Source of the DNA: Streptomyces sp. CB01201
GTDB lineage: Bacteria > Actinomycetota > Actinomycetes > Streptomycetales > Streptomycetaceae
NCBI RefSeq assembly: GCF_002803085.1
Contig: NZ_NNBJ01000002.1
Coordinates: 251,561-315,560 of the forward strand
DNA length: 64,000 nt
Reading direction: 5' to 3'
The notes below the pieces were generated by a model. It saw only the letters and a program-made list of their open reading frames with translations. It searched no databases and was not told where the DNA came from. Position numbers and translations under genes: made by a program. Shown one piece after another: positions 30,009 through 53,370 of this stretch; the stretch's first letter is position 1; each line of letters starts with the position of its first letter.

Positions 30009-31139
30009 ATGACGGCCGAACAGGAGGCCATACGGGAGACCGCGACGGCCTTCGCCGCGGAGTACCTCGAACCGGGCGCCGTGGAATGGGACCGGGAGAG
30101 CCACTTCCCCGTCGACGTGCTGCGCAAGGCCGCCGAGCTCGGCATGGGCGGCATCAACGTCCGGGAGGAGTCGGGCGGTTCGGGACTTTCCCGAAGCGAC
30201 GCGGTCCTCGTCTTCGAGGCGCTCGCGGGCGGGTGCCCGTCGATCTCCGCGTACCTGTCCATCCACAACATGGTCGCCACGGTGATCGACACGCACGGTG
30301 ACCGCCGACAGCGCGATCGCTGGGTGGGTCGGCTGTGTCGCATGGACGATCTGGCGAGCTACTGCCTGACCGAGCCCGGCGCCGGTTCGGACGCGGCAGC
30401 CATCCGGACCCGGGCGGAGCGCGCGGGCGACGCGTACGTACTCGACGGCACGAAGCAGTTCATCTCCGGAGCGGGAACGTCACAGACGTACCTCGTGATG
30501 GCCCGCACCAGCGACAGCGGAGCTCGCGGCATCACCGCCTTCATCGTGGACAGGGACGCGGACGGGCTCTCCTTCGGCGCCGAGGAACGCAAGATGGGCT
30601 GGAAGGCCCAGCCGACCCGGCAGGTGATCATGGACAGGGTCGTGGTTCCCGAGGGGAACCGGATCGGCGCCGAGGGCGAGGGGTTCAAGATCGCCATGAA
30701 AGCCCTCAACGCAGGACGGATCAACATCGCCGCCTGCTCCCTGGGGGGTGCGCGCAGCGCCCTGGAGCGCACGCTCTCCCACCTCGCGGCGAGGGAGGCG
30801 TTCGGCAGCCGGCTGCTGGACATGCCGACGATCCAGTCCCAACTGGCCGAGATGGCCACGTCCCTCGAAGCATCGAGGGCGTTGCTCCAGCGCAGCGCGA
30901 CCGCGCTGGATCAGGGGGCCGCGAACGCCGTCGACCTGTGTGCCATGGCCAAGGGCTTCTGCACGGACGCGGGTTTCGCGATCGCCAATCAGGCGCTCCA
31001 ACTCCACGGCGGATACGGCTACCTGTCCGACTACGGGCTGGAGAAGATCGTCCGTGACCTGCGCGTCCATCAGATCCTTGAAGGCACGAACGAGATCATG
31101 CGGTTGATCGTGGGCCGGGGCATGGCCTCCCGGGTGTGA
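30009..31139 (+). CDS. Acyl-CoA dehydrogenase (isobutyryl/short-branched-chain type)
   Basis: A 376-residue FAD flavoenzyme of normal family length: N-terminal helical domain, CLTEPGAGSDAAA flavin and substrate loop, DGTKQFISGAG, and LEGTNEIMRLIVGR near the C-terminus with the region of the catalytic base. Best overall resemblance is to isobutyryl-CoA dehydrogenases, which desaturate at C2-C3. It starts 14 bp after the NRPS stop with only a weak ribosome site, so it probably depends on upstream translation. Possible roles are processing a branched acyl-CoA starter for the nearby PKS, supplying methylmalonyl-CoA from valine breakdown, or redox adjustment of the polyketide chain before amination. 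The sequence alone does not decide. A hairpin follows directly after its stop. Confidence 0.92.
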   Translation: MTAEQEAIRETATAFAAEYLEPGAVEWDRESHFPVDVLRKAAELGMGGINVREESGGSGLSRSDAVLVFEALAGGCPSISAYLSIHNMVATVIDTHGDRRQRDRWVGRLCRMDDLASYCLTEPGAGSDAAAIRTRAERAGDAYVLDGTKQFISGAGTSQTYLVMARTSDSGARGITAFIVDRDADGLSFGAEERKMGWKAQPTRQVIMDRVVVPEGNRIGAEGEGFKIAMKALNAGRINIAACSLGGARSALERTLSHLAAREAFGSRLLDMPTIQSQLAEMATSLEASRALLQRSATALDQGAANAVDLCAMAKGFCTDAGFAIANQALQLHGGYGYLSDYGLEKIVRDLRVHQILEGTNEIMRLIVGRGMASRV

Positions 31140-31143
31140 CGGC

Positions 31144-31169
31144 GGCCGCCCCGCGGACGAGGGGCGGCC
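31144..31169. terminator. GC-rich hairpin after the acyl-CoA dehydrogenase gene
   Basis: GGCCGCCCC (31144-31152) pairs perfectly with GGGGCGGCC (31161-31169) around an 8-nt loop, four bases past the stop codon. There is no T-run, as is common in actinomycetes. Its right arm runs into the first heptamer of the adjoining SARP array, which fits an upstream unit ending where the glycosyltransferase promoter begins. Confidence 0.55.
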
Positions 31170-31208
31170 AAGGGCGATTCAAGGTCGGTTCAAGACGGGG
31201 CGGCGAGA
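31166..31208 (+). promoter_or_regulatory. SARP operator/promoter: three CAAG heptamers at 11-bp spacing
   Basis: Heptamers GGCCAAG (31166), ATTCAAG (31177) and GTTCAAG (31188) repeat at exactly 11 bp. Seven bases after the last CAAG stands GGCGAGA (31202-31208), the identical element and distance seen after the array at 19652. This lies 37 bp before the glycosyltransferase start and probably drives it under the local SARP. Confidence 0.72.
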
Positions 31209-31245
31209 GCTTTCGAGGGCGCGGCCCATGGAGGAGACAACCACG

Positions 31246-32550
31246 ATGCGTGTCCTGTTTGTCACGTTCCCCTGGCGGACCCACTTCCAGGCCTCTGTGC
31301 CATTGGCCTGGGCCCTGCAAACGGCCGGCCACGAGGTGCGGGTCGCCAGTGGTCCGGAACTCACCGAGGTCATCACCGGATCGGGCCTGACAGCGGTCCC
31401 TGTCGGCTCGGACGAGCCCGTCCTCGCGAAGCTGGAGCGGTCGCAGGCCGAGATGTTCCAGCGGATCGCCGAGGAGCACGGGGCGGCGGACGACCTGCTG
31501 AGCGATGTGTCCGAGAACCGGGAGGAGGAGCTCACCTGGGAACGCCTGCGCTGGCTGTACCGCTACCTCACCGGGACCTTCAAGGCCATGAACGACTCGA
31601 TGGTCGGGGAACTGGTGGAGTACTGCCGCTGGTGGAAGCCCGACCTGATCGTCTGGGACTCCCTCAGCCACGCCGGCTCGATCGCCGCCACCGCGGTGGG
31701 GGCCGCCCACGCGCGCATGCCCATCGAGCTCGACGTGGAGGTCCGGATGCGGCGGCACTTCCTGCGGGTCCGCGAGGAGCAGGCCCCGCAGGACCGCGAG
31801 GACGCCCTGGGGGAGTGGCTCGGCAACTGGGCGCAGAAGTACGGCAAGACGTTCTCCGAGGAGATGGCGACCGGGCAGTTCACCATCGAGCAGATGCTGG
31901 GTTCGATGCGGGTGGAATCGGACGTCCCCCATGTCCCCGTCCGCTACCTCCCGTACAACGGGCCGTCCGCCGTGCCGGGCTGGGCCCGACGTGATCCGTC
32001 GAAGCCACGCGTCCTGGCCACCTTCGGAGTGACCCAGGAGAAGGACGCGGCGGGACAGGCCCTGTCCATCGAGCAGTTGCAGGGAATGCTGGACTCCGTA
32101 GCCGACCTCGACATCGAGCTGGTGCTCACGCTCCCCGCGCACCTGCAGAAGGAACTGGAGCGCGTCCCCGACCACACGAGAATGGTGGAGTTCGTCGCAC
32201 TGCACTCCGTCATTCCGTCGTGCTCGGCGGTCATCCATCACGGCGGGGTGCCCGCCTTCCTCGTCTCGATCGCCCACGGGGTGCCACAGCTGATGATCAG
32301 CCGCGTCGTCCCCGACGTCGGCGAGCGCGGCCCGCGTCTGCACAAGGCCGGGGCCGGGGTGTGGATCCCGGCGGACGAGCAGGAGGAGACGAGCGGCGCG
32401 CGCATCCGGGAGCACCTCGTGCGGCTCCTGGACGATCCGGCGTTCCGCGAGGGTGCCGGGCGGCTGCGCGACGAGCTGCTCGCCCAGCCGACACCCGCCG
32501 AAGTGGTCCGGGAGCTGGAGCTGCTCGCGGACCGGTGCCGCAGCCGATAG
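31246..32550 (+). CDS. Activated-deoxysugar glycosyltransferase (GT1, DesVII/EryCIII/AknS-like)
   Basis: A 434-residue GT-B enzyme. The N-terminus MRVLFVTFPWRTHFQASVPLAW (acceptor domain) is typical of antibiotic glycosyltransferases. The C-terminal donor domain has VEFVALHSVIPSCSAVIHHGG followed by GVPQL, the nucleotide-sugar site; HHGG is followed by VP rather than the common AG. I chose the second ATG (31246) because GGAGGAG sits nine bases upstream; the ATG at 31228 would include that sequence in the gene. The C-terminus matches the truncated glycosyltransferase at the left edge, so the locus has at least two sugar-transfer steps. No NDP-sugar genes lie in the window. Many relatives need a P450-like helper, and none with a lost heme ligand is present here. 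Expression is likely controlled by the SARP array upstream. Confidence 0.95.
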   Translation: MRVLFVTFPWRTHFQASVPLAWALQTAGHEVRVASGPELTEVITGSGLTAVPVGSDEPVLAKLERSQAEMFQRIAEEHGAADDLLSDVSENREEELTWERLRWLYRYLTGTFKAMNDSMVGELVEYCRWWKPDLIVWDSLSHAGSIAATAVGAAHARMPIELDVEVRMRRHFLRVREEQAPQDREDALGEWLGNWAQKYGKTFSEEMATGQFTIEQMLGSMRVESDVPHVPVRYLPYNGPSAVPGWARRDPSKPRVLATFGVTQEKDAAGQALSIEQLQGMLDSVADLDIELVLTLPAHLQKELERVPDHTRMVEFVALHSVIPSCSAVIHHGGVPAFLVSIAHGVPQLMISRVVPDVGERGPRLHKAGAGVWIPADEQEETSGARIREHLVRLLDDPAFREGAGRLRDELLAQPTPAEVVRELELLADRCRSR

Positions 32551-32569
32551 CCCGTAACCAAGAGCCGGA

Positions 32570-32599
32570 CGACCGGCCGCCTTCGGAGGCGGCCGGTCG
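32570..32599. terminator. Bidirectional terminator hairpin between convergent genes
   Basis: A perfect 12-bp stem (CGACCGGCCGCC paired with GGCGGCCGGTCG) closes a 6-nt loop TTCGGA in the 100-bp gap between the convergent glycosyltransferase (stop 32550) and the TE-oxidase fusion (stop 32651). It would stop transcripts from both directions. No T-tract is present. Confidence 0.85.
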
Positions 32600-32650
32600 C
32601 CGTGTGCTCGTGCCTGCTCCGGTCAACGCCCTCCGGTCGGCCTGCTCCGG

Positions 32651-34648
32651 TCACCCGCGATGTGCCGAAGTCCCTTCGGACGTCACCGGCACGGCGAGGG
32701 GGCCCGCCGGAGCGATCAGATCCGGCGAGACGGCCTTGGCGCTGCCCCGCCCGGTCAGCGTCAGCGCCAGGTCGAACTCGGCCAGCAGGCAACGCAGTAC
32801 GTGGTGCACGCCGCGGCGCCCGCCGAGCGCCAGGCCGTACTGGTAGGGCCTGCCGTACAGGACGGCGTCGGCGCCGAGGGCCAGTGCCTTGACGACGTCG
32901 CTGCCGGTGCGCACGCCGGAGTCCATCAGCACGGGGACGGCGTCCCCGACGGCGGCTCGCACCGCGGGCAGGCAGTCGAGGGCGGCCGTCGTGCCGTCGA
33001 GCTGACGTCCGCCGTGGTTGGAGACGATGATCCCGTCCGCGCCGTGGGCCAGTGCGAAGCGGGCGTCGTCCGGGTGCAGGATGCCCTTGACGAGGATGGG
33101 CAGATCGGTCAGTTCGCGCAGCCAGGGGAGCCGCTCCCAGGTGAGGGACGGGTTGCCCGAGATGCTGGCCCAGTGTCCGACGACCTCCGCGGTGCCGGCA
33201 CCGGGGGGCAGTGCCGCCCGGAACACGGGGTCGCTGGTGAAGTTGGCCAGGCCCGTGCCGTTCACGAACGGCAGAAACCCGTGGTCGAGGTCCGCCGGCC
33301 GGAAGCCGAAGGCGGGATTGTCGACGGTGAGGACCAGCGCCGAGTAGCCGCTCGCCTCGGCCCGGCGGACCAGGGACGTGGCCAGGACGTCGTCCGAGGG
33401 CCAGTAGAGCTGGAACCAGCGAGGCCCCGGGCCCGCGGCGGCCGCGACCTCCTCCAGACTGTGCGAGGAGAAGGACGACAGGACGAAGGGCAGGCCCGCG
33501 TCGGCCGCGCCGCGCACGGCGGCGAGTTCGCCCTCGGGGTGGACGACGGTCTGGGCTGAGACCGGCGCCAGCAGGACGGGGGCGGGCAGTCGCCGGCCCA
33601 GGAGGGGAACCGAGAGGTCGCGGCGTGTGACGCCGCGCAGCACTCTCGGCACCAGTCGCCACCGGTCGAAGGCCTCGCGGTTGGCGCGCCCGGTCGCCCC
33701 GGTTCCGGCGTTGCCGGCCACGTACCCGTACGCGGCCGGCGACAGTGCCTTGCGGGCTTCCTCTTCCAACCCCAGCAGACTGGTGGTGAGTTGATCCGCG
33801 CGCGCGTCGGGGCCCGCCAGGTAGATCTCGCGCACCAGGTCGGCCGGGACGCCCGCGGTGTGTGCCGCCAGGTCGTCGTGGATGTACCGGGTGAGCAGCT
33901 TCGCCACCTCGTCGACGCGTTCCGTCAGTGCGAAGTGGCCTCCGGAGTGGATCTCCACGGAGGGCCCGGCCGTGGTGTGGCGGGTCCAGCCCCGTACCTG
34001 TTCGAGGTTGTTCTTCGGGTCCTCGGAGGCGAGCAGCACGGTCAGAGGGGTCGTGAGGGTGGTGTCCTCGGAGCACCGGTAGTGGCGCAGCAGACGATGG
34101 TCCGCGCGCAGCATGCGCAGGATCTCGTCGAGGAAGTCTCTTTCCTGGAGCAGGATTTCGGGCACACCGCCCAGCGTGCGAAGGCCGTGCACGAGCACCT
34201 CGTCACCGCTCGCGTCGAGGTCGATCTCTTCCCAGTCCTGCGACGGCGGTCGGGCTGCGGAGACGAACAGCCTCGCCACGGTGCCGCGTTGTTCCAGGAG
34301 GCGAGCCGTCTCGAAGGCCGCGAGAGCGCCCATGCTGTGCCCGAGGAGGAACAACGGGCGGTCACCGTACGGGGCAAGGGCATCTGCCACTCCCGCAGCC
34401 AGCGCGGCGATGTCGGCGGCGAAGGGTTCGGACCCGCGGTCCTCCCGGCCGGGATACTGCACGGCGAGCAGCTCCACGTCCTCGGGCAGCGCACCCGACA
34501 GGCCGGTGAAGGCGTGCGCCGTGCCGGCCCCGTGCGGGAAGCACACCAGACGGGCGGAGCTGTGCCGCTTGCGGTGGAAGACCCGTATCCAGCGCTCCTC
34601 GTCGCCCCCTGCCGGGGCGGACGACGAGGTGGCGTTGCGCTCGGTCAT
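32651..34648 (-). CDS. Thioesterase fused to FMN-dependent alpha-hydroxyacid oxidase
   Basis: A 665-residue bifunctional protein. Residues about 30-255 are an alpha/beta-hydrolase type II thioesterase (PHGAGTA oxyanion region, GHSMG with Ser105, GGHFAL with His238). Residues about 296-640 are a glycolate/4-hydroxymandelate oxidase-type barrel: Tyr in [20 protein letters not shown], Lys521, then [10 protein letters not shown] with His545 and Arg548, and the FMN phosphate site [13 protein letters not shown]. All catalytic residues of the oxidase family appear present. The natural reading is hydrolysis of a 2-hydroxyacyl thioester from the upstream PKS and oxidation of the freed acid to the 2-oxo acid, using oxygen. 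Its start overlaps the PKS stop (ATGA), so it is translationally coupled, and it is the last gene of the five-gene operon. Confidence 0.95.
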   Translation of the reverse strand: MTERNATSSSAPAGGDEERWIRVFHRKRHSSARLVCFPHGAGTAHAFTGLSGALPEDVELLAVQYPGREDRGSEPFAADIAALAAGVADALAPYGDRPLFLLGHSMGALAAFETARLLEQRGTVARLFVSAARPPSQDWEEIDLDASGDEVLVHGLRTLGGVPEILLQERDFLDEILRMLRADHRLLRHYRCSEDTTLTTPLTVLLASEDPKNNLEQVRGWTRHTTAGPSVEIHSGGHFALTERVDEVAKLLTRYIHDDLAAHTAGVPADLVREIYLAGPDARADQLTTSLLGLEEEARKALSPAAYGYVAGNAGTGATGRANREAFDRWRLVPRVLRGVTRRDLSVPLLGRRLPAPVLLAPVSAQTVVHPEGELAAVRGAADAGLPFVLSSFSSHSLEEVAAAAGPGPRWFQLYWPSDDVLATSLVRRAEASGYSALVLTVDNPAFGFRPADLDHGFLPFVNGTGLANFTSDPVFRAALPPGAGTAEVVGHWASISGNPSLTWERLPWLRELTDLPILVKGILHPDDARFALAHGADGIIVSNHGGRQLDGTTAALDCLPAVRAAVGDAVPVLMDSGVRTGSDVVKALALGADAVLYGRPYQYGLALGGRRGVHHVLRCLLAEFDLALTLTGRGSAKAVSPDLIAPAGPLAVPVTSEGTSAHRG

Positions 34649-37600
34649 GAGGTGGAGGTTCCGTTCTCGGTCATGGTGGTCAGCCGGTCGAGCAGACGGC
34701 CCAGACGCTCCCGTACGTCGTCGCGCTCGGCACCCACGAGGGTCCGTTCGGTGAACGCGGCCTCGAAGCCGGCGAGACCTTGCAGCAGTGGCGACGGAGC
34801 GCCGGAGTCCTGGGGTGGCGTCAGTTCCTCGGCCATGTACTCGGCGAGTTCGCGCGGGGTCGGCCAGTCGAAGATGAACGTCGCCGGCAACCGGAGGCCG
34901 GTGGCGGCCGTGAGCCGGTTGCGAAACTCCACCGTGGCCAGCGAGTCCACGCCCATGTGGTCGAAGGCGACGTCCGGGTCGAGGGCGGCGGCGGACGCGT
35001 GGCCGAGCACCGCTGCGAGTTCTTCGACCAGCCGCCCGAGGAGCACGTCCTCGTCGCTACCCGAGGACTCGGTGTCCTGTGCGTAGGGCGTCGCGTAATC
35101 GTCCGGGTTCTTGGCGGACCGCTCCGGTCCACTGGGCAACAGGGATTCCAGGAGTGGCGGCAGGGTGCCGTCGCGATGCCGGGCGGCCAGGGCGTCGACG
35201 TCCCAGCGCCCGGCCACGGCCACCGGCCGGTTGCGGCGGACCGCCGCGTCGAAGAAGGCCAGGCCCTGGTCGACGGACATCAGCAGGATGCCGAGCCGGG
35301 CCATCCGGGCGACTTGGGCGTCGGTGAGGGTGCTGCCCATGCCGCCCGCCACGTCCCACTGGCTCCACACGATGGACACGCCGAGCCTGCCCATGGCGTG
35401 CCGTTGCTCCATCAGCCCTTCCAAGAACGCGTTCGCGGCGGCGTAGGCGCCCTGCCCGGCGGAGTTCAACGTGCTTGCCACGGAGGAGAAGACGACGAAG
35501 GCGGACAGGTCCAGGTCCGCGGTCAGTTCGTGCAGGTTGAGCGCCGCGTCGACCTTCGGGCGCAACGTCAGTTCGAAGCCGTCGGCGGTCAGATCGGTCA
35601 GGATTCCGCCTTCGAGCACCCCCGCTGCGTGGACGAGGCCGCCGATCCGCACGCCCTCACGGGCGAGTGCGTTGAGTGCGGCGGCCAGCGCGTCGCGATC
35701 GGCGGCGTCGCAGGCCACCGTGCGGATATCGGCGCCCAGGTCGCGCATCTCCGTGATGGCCCGTTCCGCGTCGGGTCCGGGGGCGCCGCGGCCCATGAGC
35801 ACCAACTGCCGCACGCCGTGCCGCTCCACCAGGTGCCGGGCGGTGATCCGGCCGAGCCAGCCGAGACCACCGGTGATCAGCACCGCCCGCGTGGTGTCCC
35901 AGGCCGTGGCGGAGGCTGGCAGAGCGAAGTCTGCCTTGCCGGTGAGCCGGGCATCGAGGGCGGGCCGGTACGTGACGCCGCCGCGCAGCGCGAGCTCCGG
36001 CTCGCCGGTGGCCAGGGCCGCGGCGAGGGACTCGCGCGATGCGGTGGTGCCGTCCTCGTCGAGCAGCACGAAGCGGTCCGGGTGCTCGGCCTGGGCGGAG
36101 CGCAGCAGGCCCCATACGGCGCGGTGCGCGGGCTGCGGGGCGGGCTGGTGCTCACCGTCGACGGCGACGGCTCCGCGCGTGGTGACCACGAGGCGGGTGC
36201 CCGTCAACTGTTCGCTCTCCAGCACGAAGTGGACCGTGCTCAGGACTTCGTTGAGCACCGCCCTCACGGCTTCCGCCGGGTCGCCCGTGGGAGCCGGGCA
36301 GGACATCAGGATCGTCCGGGGAGCGGGTGCTCCCGCAGCGAGAGTCGCGGCGAGGGAGCCACGGCCGTACTGGCTGTCGTCCGGCCCGAACTCCACCCAG
36401 CGCTCGGCAGGTGCGGTGGCGGGCAGCTCGGGGAGTGGCGTCCAGTGCGGGAGGAACAGGCCGTCGGAGGCGTCCTCGTCGCCGGGTCCGGCATCCGCCG
36501 CCGGAACCGGCCGCAGCGCGAGCGAGCCGATCGAGGCCACCTGCCTGCCGTCGGGGCCGGTGAGGGTGACGGACACCGTGTCTGCCCCGATGGGGGTCAG
36601 ACGGACCCGGGCCCGGCCGACGCCGACGGCATGGACGCGCACGTCGGCCCAGACGGAGGGGAGCATGCCCTCGGATCCCTCGGATCCCTCGGATCCCTCG
36701 GATCCCTCGGAGCCGTCGGCCGCCAGCGGATGCAGCACGGCGTCCAGGAGCGCGGGATGCAGCGAGTGCGTGCCGGGCTCGATCCCGTCGGGCAGCGCCA
36801 CATCGGCGTACCGCTCCGTGCCGTGCCGCCACACCGCCCGGACGCCGCGGAAGGCCGGCCCGTAGCGCAGTCCCCCGGCCGCCAGGGCGGCGTAGAGGTC
36901 CTCGGTCCGTGCGTCCACCGGGACGGCGTCCTCGGGCAGGCCGCCCCGCGAGCCGGTGTGCGCGCCCGGCTCTTGCCGGGAGACGGAGCCGTGGGCGTGG
37001 CGGGTCCATGCGGAGGGGCCGGCGACGTCCGAGCGGCGGGCGTGCACGGTGACGGCCCGGCTGCCTTCGGTGTCGGGCCCGGTGAGGAACACCCGCAGTT
37101 CGACCTCCGCGCCCTCCGGTACGGCCAGGGGCGCTTCCAGGGCGAGTTCCTCGACCAGGTCGCAGCCCACGGCACGGGCGGCGCTCACCACCAGGTCGAG
37201 CAGGGCGGCGCCGGGCAGCAGCACCCGGCCCGCGACCTGGTGGTCGGATAGCCAGGGGAGTGCGGTGTGCGAGATCCGTCCGGTGAACAGGACGCCTTCG
37301 GGCTCCGGGACGTCGGCCACGGCGGTGAGCACCGGGTGGTCGAACGGGGTCAGTCCGGCAGCGCGCACGTCACCGGTCCGTTCGGGCAGATCGAGCCAGT
37401 AGCGGCGGCGCTGGAAGGGGTACGTCGGCAGCGCCACGCGGCGGGCGCCCCGGCCCTCGAACACGGCGGCCCAGTCGACGTCGGCGCCCACGGCGTGCAG
37501 CCGGGCCACCGCGGTCAGCGCGGCGCTGGCTTCCGGCTGTTGGCGGCGCTGGGCCGGGATCAGCTCCGGCGCGGGCCCGTCGGTGAGGCAGTCCGCGGCC

Positions 37601-40157
37601 ATCGCGGTGAGGTCGCCCGCCGGGCCCACCTCCAGGAACCGGTCGCACCCGAGTCCGGCGAGCGCCTGGACGCCGTCCTGGAAGCGGACCGTTTCGGCGG
37701 CGTGCCGCACCCAGTACTCCGGATCCGCGAACGCGTCCGGCTGCGCCGGCTGCCCCGTCAGGTCCGAGACCACCGTGAGCTTCGGCCGCCGGAAGGTCAG
37801 GCCCTTGACGGCCGAGCGCAGCTCATCGAGAGCCGGCTTCATGAGGGGGGAGTGGAAGGCGTGGCTGACCTTCAGCCACGTGGCCTTGCCGCCGGAGCTC
37901 TCGAACTCGGCTATCAGGACACTGAGTTCGTCCCGGTCGCCCGAGAGGACCGTGGCTGCAGGACCGTTCACGGCGGCGAGCGAGATCCGGTCCGTGCGGC
38001 CGGCTATCAGGGCGGTGGCCGTGTCCTCGTCCGTACGCAGCGCCACCATGGCGCCGCCCTCCGGAAGGCGCTGCATGATCCGCCCACGGACCACAGCCAG
38101 CTCGGCCGCGTCCGCGAGGGAGAGCACGCCCGCGGCGTGCACCGCGGCGAGCGCCCCGACGGAGTGCCCGATCACGGCGTCGGGCGTAATCCCCCAGGAC
38201 TCGAAGAGACGGAACAGGGCGACTTCGTAGGCGAAGAGCGCGGGCTGGGTGTATTCGGTGCGGTGCAGCAGTGCGGCCTCGACGGAACCTTCGGCGGCGA
38301 AGACGACCTCGCGCAACGGGCGATCGAGACGCCGGTCGAGTTCGAGGCAGGCCGCATCGAAGGCGGCCGCGAACGCCGGGAAGGTGCGATACAGCTCCTG
38401 GCCCATGCCGGAACGCTGGGCGCCCTGGCCGGCGAAGAGGAAGGCATGGCGTCCCTCGGCGGCGATCCCCCGTACGGCTGCGGTGGTGCCGGAGTCCTCC
38501 GCGATGCTGCGCAGACCGTCGAGCAGGCTCTCGCGCCCCTCCGGGAGGAGGACCGCGCGGTGGGTGAGGTGACCGCGGGTGGTGGCGAGGGAGAAGCCCA
38601 GGTCGAGGACGCCCACCGAAGTGGCGGGCTCCGCGGTCAGCAGGTCGAGCACGCGGGCCGCCTGGGCGCGAAGTGCGGCTGAGCCGCGTGCCGACAGGGC
38701 GACCGGTACGACGGGCAGCGGCGCCGTCGCCGCTTCGGCGGACGGCGCCGTCGCCGCTTCGGCGGCGGGCTCGGGGGCCTGCTCCAGAATGACGTGGGCG
38801 TTGCTGCCGCTGATGCCGAACGAGGACACCGCCGCTCGCCGCGGACGCCCGTACGTGGGCCACTGCTTGGCCTCGGTCAGCAGCTCCAACGTCCCCCGGG
38901 ACCAGTCCACATGGGGCGTGGCCTCATCCGCGTGCAAGGTCTTGGGCAGCAGGCCGTTCTGCAGTGCCATCGTCATCTTGATGACGCCGCCGACCCCGGC
39001 GGCGCTCTGGGTGTGGCCGATGTTGGACTTGAGGGAGCCGAGGTACAGAGGGCGGTCCGCCGGGCGGTCCGTGCCGTAGGCGGCGAGGAGCGCGCTCGCC
39101 TCGATGGGATCGCCGAGCGCGGTGCCGGTGCCGTGCGCCTCGACGGCGTCGACCTCGGCGGGGGAGATGCCGGCGGCGGCGAGGGCCTGCTGGATGACGA
39201 GTTCCTGAGCGTGCCCGCTGGGCGCGGTCAGGCCGTTGCTGTCGCCGCTCTGGTTCATCGCGGAGCCCCTGATCACGGCCAGCACGGGGTGGCCCAGGCG
39301 ACGGGCGTCCTCCAGCCGCTCCAGCAGGAGCAGTCCGGCGCCCTCCGACCAGCCGGTGCCGTCCGCGGCGGCGGCGAACGACCTGCAGCGCCCGTCGGAG
39401 GACAGCGCGCGCTGGCGGCTGAACTCCACGTACGGCATGGGCGTCGCCATGACCGTGGCGCCCCCGGCCAGGGCCAGGGTGCACTCGCCCCGGCGCAGCG
39501 CGGCGCTCGCCAGGTGCAGCGCCACCAGGGACGACGAGCAGGCCGTGTCCACGGTCAGCGCGGGCCCCGCGAACCCGAAGCTGTAGGAGAGCCGCCCGGA
39601 GGCCACACTGCCCGCGCTGCCGAGGCCCAGATAGCCCTCGTACTCGGCCGGTGCGGGCGAGAGGCGGGAGGCGTAGTCGTCGTACATGGTGCCCACGAAG
39701 ACGCCGGTGCGGCTGCCGCGCAGCGCCGCCGGGTCGAGTCCGGCGGTCTCGAAGGCCTCCCACGCCGTTTCGAGGAGCAGCCGCTGCTGCGGGTCCATCG
39801 CGTGTGCCTCACGCGGCGAGATCCCGAAGAGCTCGGCGTCGAACTCGCCCGCGTCGTGAAGGAATCCCCCCTCCTTGACGTACGACGTCCCGGGCTGCTC
39901 CGGGTCCGGGTCGTACAGGGCGGAGAGGTCCCAGCCACGGTCGGTGGGGAACGGGCCGATGGCGTCGACCTCGTCGTTGACCAGGTGCCACAGGTCCTGC
40001 GGGGACGAGACACCGCCGGGGTAGCGGCAGGCCATGCCGACGATGGCGATCGGCCCGTGCTCGCGCTCGGCCTGCCGCGCGGCCGACGCCCGCAGTTGCT
40101 CGTTGTCCTTCAACGCGGTCCGCAGCGCGTCGACGACTTGCTCGTGGGACGTGGCCG

Positions 40158-40161
<4 letters not shown>
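34645..40161 (-). CDS. Type I PKS, third extension module (KS-AT-DH-KR-ACP)
   Basis: A single-module, 1838-residue PKS. A short N-terminal helical docking segment (about 1-35) precedes KS (active Cys in DTACSSS about 207), AT (GHSVGA about 668; HAFHS about 768, malonyl-CoA type), DH ([10 protein letters not shown] about 975, with a downstream LLDAVLH aspartate), KR (GGLGWLG NADPH site; Tyr about 1572 in YAAAN) and ACP (GVDSL about 1738). No enoylreductase and no thioesterase are present. The KR lacks the second Asp of the LDD motif (VLEGGIL), unlike the two other KRs. A (Gly-Ser-Glu)n stretch lies after DH. The start ATG overlaps the preceding PKS stop by 4 bp and the stop overlaps the TE-oxidase start, so it is strictly coupled on both sides. 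Product: a two-carbon extension left as a C2-C3 alkene. Confidence 0.96.
36671..36715 (-). repeat. In-frame 9-bp tandem repeat encoding a Gly-Ser-Glu linker
   Basis: Four perfect copies of TCGGATCCC and one diverged copy encode a GSE repeat inside the PKS, between the DH and KR regions. The 9-bp unit preserves frame whatever the copy number, so length can vary without damage; it probably acts as a flexible acidic surface loop. Confidence 0.9.
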
Positions 40162-53279
<13,118 letters not shown>

Positions 53280-53370
53280 GTGTTCTCGCTCCAGATCTAG
53301 GAGTTGCCACGCGGCGGGCGGCGGGCGGCGGGCGTGGGACAGCGACGGGCGCTTCCGGCGGAGGGTTGGG

